From NCBI RefSeq assembly GCF_023373525.1, contig NZ_CP097218.1, positions 2,666,001 through 2,730,000 of the forward strand: DNA of 64,000 bases. The letters run 5' to 3'. Under the pieces are notes generated by a model. It worked only from the letters and a program-made list of their open reading frames with translations. It was not told where the DNA came from and did no database searches. The stretch comes from Brachybacterium kimchii (GTDB lineage Bacteria; Actinomycetota; Actinomycetes; Actinomycetales; Dermabacteraceae). How positions within the stretch are numbered: the stretch's first letter is position 1; every line of letters begins with the position of its first letter. The translations under genes were made by a program, and so were the position numbers. Below, in pieces: positions 58,266 to 64,000 of this stretch.

Positions 58266-59461
58266 GCACCGAACGACTCCGGCAGCTGCTCGCCACCTCG
58301 TGGTGGAAGCTCCTCGCGGGACTCCTGATCGGCGCCCTCCTGGCCGTGCCGGTCCTCGCGATCGCACCGAAGGAGTACACCTCGACCGCGCGGGTCCTGG
58401 TGCAGTCCACCCCGTCGGACGAAGCACGCGCCGCTGACCAGCAGACCTACATCGACTCGATGCTGCCCACCTTCATCGCCCTGGCGGAGTCGGACTCGAG
58501 CCTCGGGGCGATCGCGAAGGCCTCCGGCGACGGCGTCGACGAGCAGGACGTCCGCGACGGCCTCACCTACGAGGCCGACTCCGACTCCGCGGTCATCACC
58601 ATCACCGGCACCGGAGACACCCCGAAGACCGCGAGCACGCTCACCGAGGCCGCCGCGGAGACCTTCGTCGACCAGACTCCCGACGCCTCCGGCGCGAAGG
58701 ACACCACGGTCCAGATCCTCGAGCAGGCGTCCGCCGCGAAGCTTCCCAGCAGCCCCGATCCGCTGGTCGTCGGCCCCGCCCTGATGATCCTCGGCCTGCT
58801 CGCCGCCTTCCTCCTGGCGCTTCTCAGCCCCGGTCGCCGACGCCCGCCCCGCAGCGCGCGCGAGCTCGCCTATCTGGCCGACGCCCCCGTTCTCGGAACG
58901 CTCGCACCGCGCGGGGCGCGACTGCATCGCGACGCCTCCCGCCGAGGGCTGCCCACGACGGCCGCAGGGATCGGCGGCCGTGTCCGCCGCCTCGGTGATC
59001 CCATGATCGCCCTGGTCGGCGTCGGGTCGATCGACGAGCGGGCCTTCTCCGCACTGCAGCGGTCCGCGTCCGCGGCAGAGCCCGACGCGCAGATCCGGAC
59101 CGGTGCCCGGTCCGGCGCCGAGGCGGAGACCGTGATCCGCCGCCTCGAGCTGACCGACGAGCTCTCCGAGCTTCCCGCCGGGGCGGGAGCGGTGCTCGTG
59201 GTCAGCGCCGCCTGCTCGGTGCGCACGCTGCAGCACGCCGCTCGCTTCGCGCGCGGTCACGGCGTCCGCGTGCGCGGTGTCGTGGTCGCGTCGGCGGAGG
59301 CCGCCCGCGATCTCTCACGGCACCGGGGCGTCCCGGCGCAGGAGCTCGGACGGATCGACGAGCGCCTCACCGCGGCGGATCCCGCGGATCCCGCGGATCC
59401 CGAGGACCATCCGGCGCGTGCGGACGCTCCGGTGCGCGTGTCCACATCAGAGAACTCATGA
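58262..59461 (+). CDS. Wzz/chain-length-determinant-like protein with degenerate tyrosine-kinase-like domain (operon gene 4)
   Basis: Membrane protein of 399 residues. Helix 1 (about 16-35) is followed by the extracytoplasmic Wzz-type coiled domain (40-165) and helix 2 (168-190, PALMILGLLAAFLLALL). The cytosolic C-terminal part (205-390) resembles the BY-kinase fold: AGAVLVVSAACSVRTLQHAARFARGHGVRVRGVVVASAEAA looks like the late strand region of CpsD-type kinases, yet no Walker A or Tyr cluster is visible. So it may be a co-polymerase with a dead kinase module. Ends with an ADPADPADPEDHP repeat. Confidence 0.75.
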   Translation: MSTERLRQLLATSWWKLLAGLLIGALLAVPVLAIAPKEYTSTARVLVQSTPSDEARAADQQTYIDSMLPTFIALAESDSSLGAIAKASGDGVDEQDVRDGLTYEADSDSAVITITGTGDTPKTASTLTEAAAETFVDQTPDASGAKDTTVQILEQASAAKLPSSPDPLVVGPALMILGLLAAFLLALLSPGRRRPPRSARELAYLADAPVLGTLAPRGARLHRDASRRGLPTTAAGIGGRVRRLGDPMIALVGVGSIDERAFSALQRSASAAEPDAQIRTGARSGAEAETVIRRLELTDELSELPAGAGAVLVVSAACSVRTLQHAARFARGHGVRVRGVVVASAEAARDLSRHRGVPAQELGRIDERLTAADPADPADPEDHPARADAPVRVSTSENS

Positions 59462-59471
59462 GGGGGAAACC

Positions 59472-61328
59472 ATGAACACGGAAACCGACCAGAGCAGAGC
59501 GGAGCGTCCAGGGCTCCAGAGGAACGCGCCACAGGTCGCGGTCGCCGTCCTCGGGACGTCCGACGCAGTCCTCGCGATCGTCTCCTGGGCCTTCGTCCTG
59601 CTGATCTCCTCGCGTCTGGCGCCGCTGGAGACGCTTCTGCTCGGCGCGGTCGCAGTCATCGTCCAGTTCGCGGCAGGCCTGGTCACAGGCCTGTACCTGC
59701 GGCGGGTCGCGATCGGGTCCGCGGCCGAGTTCCGCCTGCTGGTCGCGACCAGCCTGGTGCCGCTCGTCGCCGTCCTGATCGTCGGTCTCGCCACCGCGGG
59801 CACGGGCGCGCTCGTCGAGATCCTGCTGGCGTGGGCACTGACCGTCGTCCTCGCCGGCACGTCGCGGTTCCTGCTGCGCGTGTGGCTCGACCGGGGCAGC
59901 CGTCCTCTCTCGGGCACGCCCGTGGTCGTCGTCGGCGCGTCGCTCGTCGGCACTACGCTGGTCGAGCAGATGCTGCGCGACAAGGACGGCGCGTACCTGC
60001 CCGTCGCCTTCGTGGACGACGACACCGCGCGTCGGCGCTTCAGCTTCCGCGGGGTGAGGGTCAGGGGGACCACCTCCCAGCTCGCCGAGGTGATCAGCGA
60101 GACCGGCGCCGAGGGCGCCGTGGTCGCGATCGGCCGGGCCGACGCCGATCTCTATGCGGACATCGCCGAGCAGCTCGCGGGGACGGACCACTGGGTCCGC
60201 ACCGTGCCGTCGGCTCGTGAGATGCTGGGCGTGAAGCCCGGGGTCGGCTCGATCCGAGACATCGACGTCGCGGACCTCATCGGCCGGCCGACGAGCTTCC
60301 CGGACCTCACGCTCGCCCGCTCGATGATCACCGGACACCGCGTGCTCGTCACCGGCGCCGGCGGGTCCATCGGCTCCGAGCTGTGCCGACAGATCCACGC
60401 GATGGACCCGGCCTCGCTGATCATGCTCGATCGCGACGAGTCCGCACTCCATGCGCTCTCGATGAGCCTCAGCGGCTCCGCCCTCCTGGACACCCCGGAC
60501 TTCGTGCTCGCGGACATCCGGGACCCCGAGGCGCTCGACGAGGTCTTCGCCCGTCACCGCCCCGAGATCGTGTTCCACGCGGCCGCCCTCAAGCACCTGC
60601 CGATGCTCGAGAGCTACCCCGAGGAGGCGTGGAAGACCAACGTCCACGGCACCCAGAACGTGATCGCCGCCGCCCGCAGCCACGGCGTCCAGCGCTTCGT
60701 GAACGTGTCCACGGACAAGGCCGCCGACCCGACGAGCGTGCTGGGCGCCTCCAAGCGCGTGGCCGAGGGCCTCACCGCGAGCGCCGCCGCCACGACCGAC
60801 GCCGTGTTCGCCTCCGTCCGCTTCGGGAACGTCATCGGTTCCCGCGGCTCGGCGATCCCGGCCTTCGCCGAGCAGATCCGCCACGGCGGTCCGGTCACGG
60901 TGACCGACGAGGACGTCACCCGCTACTTCATGACGATCCCCGAGGCCTGCGCGCTCGTGCTGTTCGCATGCGCCGTGGGCAACCGCGGCGAGATCCTGGT
61001 GCTCGACATGGGCAGCCCCGTGCGGATCGTCGACATCGCCCGCCGGATGATGGCGCTGATGGACACCACCTGCCCCATCCGCTACACGGGCCTGCGCCAC
61101 GGCGAGAAGCTGCACGAGGTCCTGTTCACCCCGGACGAGAAGGACGTGGTGGGTCGCCACGATCGTGTGTTCCACGTCCTCGGCCATCCCATCGATCCCG
61201 TGACGCTGCCGCAGCCCGAGTCGGATCTCGACAGCATCGTCACCTTCGGCCGCTCCGTCCTGGACGGCGCGGACACCTTCCGCGGCAGCGCCGCGCTCCA
61301 CCCCGTCGAGGAGGTCTCCAGCCGATGA
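59472..61328 (+). CDS. UDP-GlcNAc 4,6-dehydratase-like epimerase/dehydratase, PglF/CapD type (operon gene 5)
   Basis: Large SDR of 618 residues with four N-terminal membrane helices (about 25-140), a first Rossmann domain (VVVVGASLVG, about 151-160) and the catalytic SDR domain: VTGAGGSIGSELCRQI (dinucleotide binding, 293-308), AALKHLPMLESYP, and STDKAADPTSVLGASKR. The Thr-Asp-Lys triad at 414-416 matches the PglF/FlaA1-type active site. It makes a UDP-4-keto-6-deoxy sugar, feeding the next gene. GGGGG precedes the ATG. Confidence 0.9.
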   Translation: MNTETDQSRAERPGLQRNAPQVAVAVLGTSDAVLAIVSWAFVLLISSRLAPLETLLLGAVAVIVQFAAGLVTGLYLRRVAIGSAAEFRLLVATSLVPLVAVLIVGLATAGTGALVEILLAWALTVVLAGTSRFLLRVWLDRGSRPLSGTPVVVVGASLVGTTLVEQMLRDKDGAYLPVAFVDDDTARRRFSFRGVRVRGTTSQLAEVISETGAEGAVVAIGRADADLYADIAEQLAGTDHWVRTVPSAREMLGVKPGVGSIRDIDVADLIGRPTSFPDLTLARSMITGHRVLVTGAGGSIGSELCRQIHAMDPASLIMLDRDESALHALSMSLSGSALLDTPDFVLADIRDPEALDEVFARHRPEIVFHAAALKHLPMLESYPEEAWKTNVHGTQNVIAAARSHGVQRFVNVSTDKAADPTSVLGASKRVAEGLTASAAATTDAVFASVRFGNVIGSRGSAIPAFAEQIRHGGPVTVTDEDVTRYFMTIPEACALVLFACAVGNRGEILVLDMGSPVRIVDIARRMMALMDTTCPIRYTGLRHGEKLHEVLFTPDEKDVVGRHDRVFHVLGHPIDPVTLPQPESDLDSIVTFGRSVLDGADTFRGSAALHPVEEVSSR

Positions 61329-62512
61329 GTCCCAGGATCCCCCTGTCCGTCCCCACTGTCGGCGCGCGCGAGCGCGACGCTCTCATCGCCGCCGTCGAGT
61401 CCGGATGGATCGCCCCCGCCGGCCCGCAGCTCGACGCCTTCGAGGCGCGCGCCGCGCAGCTCGCGGGGCGCGACCGGGCCGTCGCGGTCTCCTCCGGGAC
61501 CGCCGCCCTCCACCTGGCCCTGCTCGTCGCGGGCGTGCGTCCCGGCGACGTGGTCGTGTGCCCGACGCTGACGTTCATCGCCTCGGCGTCCTCGATCGTC
61601 CTCGCGCAGGCCACGCCGATGTTCGTGGACTCCGACGAGACGGGCAGCATCGACCCGGCCCTGGTGGACCGCGCCCTCGGCGAGATCGGGGACTCCGGCC
61701 GCAGGGTCGGCGCGGTGCTGGCCGTCGACCTCTACGGCAAGGTCGCCGACCACGACCGCCTGCAGTCGATCGCGGACGCCCACGGGGTGCCCCTCGTCGT
61801 CGACGCCGCCGAGTCCCTCGGGGCGACCGACGCCCAGGGCCGCCGCGCGGGCTCGGCCGGTCTCGTCTCGGCGTTCTCCTTCAACGGCAACAAGATCGCC
61901 ACCGCGTCCTCGGGCGGCGCCGTGCTCACCGACGATCCGGCGCTGGCCGATCGTGCACGCCATCTCGCCACGCAGGCGCGCGAACCCGTGCTCCACTACG
62001 AGCACCGCGAGATCGGGTTCAACTACCGGCTCTCCAACATCCTCGCGGCACTCGGTCTCGCACAGCTCGAGCAGCTCGACGACTTCATCGCCGCCCGCCG
62101 CTCCCACCGGGCCCAGTACCGGGCCCTGGCCGAGGAGCTGCCCGGGCTGGAGATCCTGGGCGGCGCGGACCGCGGCGACAACTGCTGGATGAGCTCCGTG
62201 CTCATCGACCCCGAGGTCGCGGGCACGGACGCGAAGGCCGTGCAGGCCCTGCTCGCCGAGGACGGCATCGAATCGCGCCCCGTCTTCGCCCCGATGCACG
62301 GCCAGCCCGTGTTCGCGGATGCGGAGCGCTACCCCCGCCTGCTGAACGGCGTTGCCGACCGGCTCTACCGCACGGGCCTGAGCCTGCCGAGCTCGCCGGC
62401 GTCGTCCCCCGAGGACATCAGCGAGGTGTGCGAACGGATCCGCGTCATCCTCCGCACCGCCGCACCTCGGGCCTCGGCGGCCCGGCCCGTCGCCTCCGGT
62501 GACCGCCTATGA
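61325..62512 (+). CDS. DegT/DnrJ/EryC1/StrS-family aminotransferase, PglE-like (operon gene 6)
   Basis: PLP-dependent sugar aminotransferase of 395 residues. The Schiff-base lysine is Lys190 in AFSFNGNKIATASSGG, matching PglE-type sequences. IPLSVPTVGARERDALIAAV, VAVSSGTAALHLAL and VDAAESLGATD are typical of the family. Together with gene 5 it would make a UDP-4-amino-4,6-dideoxy sugar (bacillosamine or viosamine-like). The PglD-type acetyltransferase is not in the window and may lie downstream. Confidence 0.9.
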   Translation: MSPRIPLSVPTVGARERDALIAAVESGWIAPAGPQLDAFEARAAQLAGRDRAVAVSSGTAALHLALLVAGVRPGDVVVCPTLTFIASASSIVLAQATPMFVDSDETGSIDPALVDRALGEIGDSGRRVGAVLAVDLYGKVADHDRLQSIADAHGVPLVVDAAESLGATDAQGRRAGSAGLVSAFSFNGNKIATASSGGAVLTDDPALADRARHLATQAREPVLHYEHREIGFNYRLSNILAALGLAQLEQLDDFIAARRSHRAQYRALAEELPGLEILGGADRGDNCWMSSVLIDPEVAGTDAKAVQALLAEDGIESRPVFAPMHGQPVFADAERYPRLLNGVADRLYRTGLSLPSSPASSPEDISEVCERIRVILRTAAPRASAARPVASGDRL

Positions 62513-63927
62513 CCCAGGACCACGACGAGCAGCAGCCCCGCCGGGCCCCTGACGGCCCGACGGGCGCTGGTCCGGCGGGTGCCGGTCCGGCGGGCGAGGA
62601 TCCCGCCGACCACGTGCCGCCGCCGGTGGACACCACACGGCGGGTCGCCTCCGACGCCCTCGCCGTCGGTCTCGGGTACCTCGCGTCCTTCGCGTACCCG
62701 CTGGTCTCGCTCCCCCTGCTCGCGCGCGTCTTCGGCGTCGAGGACCTGGGTCGCTTCATGTTCGCCCTCGCGGTGCTGCAGCTCGTGGTCCAGTTCACCG
62801 ACTTCGGCTTCGGGATGAGCGCGCTTCGGAGGATCGCGATCGCCCGGACCCGCGCAGAACGGTCGCGGGTCGCCTTCGCGACGCTCGCCGCGACCGCGGG
62901 GCTGTGGCTCGTCGCGAGCGCCGTGCTCATGCTCGTGGTCCTGATCGTGCCGGGCCTGCACGACCAGTGGCCGATCTACCTGATCGGTCTGCTCCTCATC
63001 GGAGTGGGCGCGATGTATCCCAAGTGGCTGCTGCAGGGCACCGGTCGGGTGAAGGCGTTCGCCCTGCTCACCGCGGTCTCGCGCCTGGTCGCCCTCGTCC
63101 TGCTGGTGTTCACCGTGAACTCGGCCGACGACGACTGGCTGGCGATGACGTGGCAGCAGTTCCCCCTCGCCCTCAGCGCCGTCTCCAGCTGGGTGATCAT
63201 CCTGTGGTGGTGGAAGGACGTGCACGTGGTGCGCCCCCGCGCGAGCGAGACCCTCGAGGCGCTGCGGGACTCCACCCCGATGTTCTTCTCCAACGTCGCG
63301 AGCATCATCATGGGCTCGGCGAACTCCGTCGTGCTCGGCGTCGTCTCCAGCCCGACGGCCGTCGCCTACTTCAGCGCCGCCGAGCGCTTCGGGAACGCGG
63401 CGCGCGGGGTGATGCGCGGCGTCGTCGACGCGATGCTCCCCCGCATGACCCGAGGGCACTCGGAGGGCCCCGGGACCAGTTCCCTCCAGCGCATGATCCT
63501 CATCGGCATCATGAGCGCGTACGTCGTCGCCGGGCTGTGCCTGGTGATCTTCGCGCCGATGGTGGTGCCCTGGTACCTGGGAGCCGACATGGCGCCTGCG
63601 GCCGGTGTCACGCAGCTGGTCGGCATCGCCCTCGCGATCGGCGGTGTGGAGACGGCCCTGATGCTCAAGGCGACCGCCGAGCACCGCTTCCGCCTCGTCG
63701 CCCGCTTCGCCCTCATCGGCGCCTGCGAGCACCTGGTGCTGCTGTTCGTCACCGGCAGCCTGTGGGGCGCGCACGGCATCGGCTGCGCGATGATCGTGAC
63801 CGAGACCCTGATGGGTGTGCTCTATACGCGCGACGCCCTGCGTCGGCGCCGGGAGAGGCGCGAGGCGCGGGACGCCGCGCCGTCGGAGCAGGCCGACGTG
63901 GCCCAGGTGGATCCCTCGCACACCTGA
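62509..63927 (+). CDS. Wzx-type flippase (operon gene 7)
   Basis: Oligosaccharide flippase of the MATE-like PST family, 472 residues, with twelve or more helices after an N-terminal disordered 40 residues. LGYLASFAYPLVSLPLLARVFGVEDLGRFMFALAVLQ is the family's helix 1-2 region, and FGNAARGVMRGVVDAMLPRMTRG lies mid-protein. It moves lipid-linked units across the membrane for polymerisation by the operon. ATG overlaps the aminotransferase stop by 4 nt. The remaining 73 nt hold nothing recognisable, so the operon may go on beyond the window. Confidence 0.86.
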   Translation: MTQDHDEQQPRRAPDGPTGAGPAGAGPAGEDPADHVPPPVDTTRRVASDALAVGLGYLASFAYPLVSLPLLARVFGVEDLGRFMFALAVLQLVVQFTDFGFGMSALRRIAIARTRAERSRVAFATLAATAGLWLVASAVLMLVVLIVPGLHDQWPIYLIGLLLIGVGAMYPKWLLQGTGRVKAFALLTAVSRLVALVLLVFTVNSADDDWLAMTWQQFPLALSAVSSWVIILWWWKDVHVVRPRASETLEALRDSTPMFFSNVASIIMGSANSVVLGVVSSPTAVAYFSAAERFGNAARGVMRGVVDAMLPRMTRGHSEGPGTSSLQRMILIGIMSAYVVAGLCLVIFAPMVVPWYLGADMAPAAGVTQLVGIALAIGGVETALMLKATAEHRFRLVARFALIGACEHLVLLFVTGSLWGAHGIGCAMIVTETLMGVLYTRDALRRRRERREARDAAPSEQADVAQVDPSHT

Positions 63928-64000
63928 CGTGCCGCGCTAGTTCCCGAGCCCAGGTCCCGGAGCTCGGTGGCCAGACCCCAGGTCCAAGGGCACAGGGCGC

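Noticed and set aside
1..64000. tRNA, rRNA or tmRNA genes
   Set aside because: No T-loop or acceptor-stem pattern or conserved rRNA segment was recognised in the gaps; a tRNAscan-SE or Infernal search would be decisive.
1..64000. Insertion sequences or prophage
   Set aside because: No transposase, integrase or phage structural protein among the translated genes. The DUF4143 and DUF559 genes are only hints of accessory content.

Overview
The window is about 72% G+C by eye and densely packed. Genes commonly overlap by 4 nt (ATGA), and many operon heads carry a TANNNT-like -10 box only 5-8 nt upstream of the start codon, the signature of leaderless transcription. Gene content (MetE/MetF, PASTA-less Ser/Thr kinase, SNF2+SWIM pair, DesKR-type two-component system, PglF/PglE-type sugar genes) and this style point to a high-GC actinobacterium of the order Micrococcales. 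A Brachybacterium/Dermabacteraceae relative is my best guess, but the genus is inference only. No rRNA, tRNA, CRISPR array, transposase or prophage was recognised.

Layout. 1-1.8 kb: C-terminal part of an oligopeptidase B-type S9 peptidase cut by the window edge. 2.0-4.7 kb: metNIQ D/L-methionine importer (minus strand). 4.9-9.0 kb: small membrane protein, ABC-2 exporter, sensor kinase and LuxR-type regulator. 9.0-10.9 kb: tadA, a DHFR-fold protein and upp. 10.9-12.1 kb: a short Met/Cys-rich leader ORF, an attenuator-like leader and an orphan winged-helix regulator. 12.6-18.8 kb: a second mini-ORF, a ParA/MinD-like ATPase with an aberrant P-loop, and a SNF2 ATPase coupled to a SWIM protein. 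19-28 kb: serine hydrolase, tail-anchored Ser/Thr kinase, acetyltransferases, YczE-type membrane protein, esterase, MFS transporter and an unknown protein. 28-31 kb: AAA/DUF4143 ATPase with iterated promoter repeats, and dnaB. 31-34.8 kb: DoxX, SDR, POT peptide transporter and DinB-fold protein. 35-40 kb: TPR-like protein, a pair of ferritin-like (acyl-ACP desaturase-like) proteins, and repeats. 40-46.5 kb: DUF559 nuclease-like gene between two related palindromes, RND exporter and MATE exporter. 46.7-53.2 kb: large membrane protein and the metFE operon. 53.4-63.9 kb: acyltransferase and a seven-gene exopolysaccharide/glycan operon (two GT4 glycosyltransferases, polytopic protein, Wzz-like protein, PglF-like dehydratase, PglE-like aminotransferase, Wzx flippase) that may continue beyond the window.

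Themes. Methionine appears three times: uptake (metNIQ), synthesis (metFE) and a Met-codon-rich leader ORF before an unassigned regulator. Two families of long near-perfect palindromes mark gene ends; one family brackets the DUF559 gene. The most promising candidates for something undescribed are the Met/Cys leader ORF with the orphan winged-helix regulator, the paired intact and degenerate diiron proteins, and the palindrome-bracketed nuclease gene.
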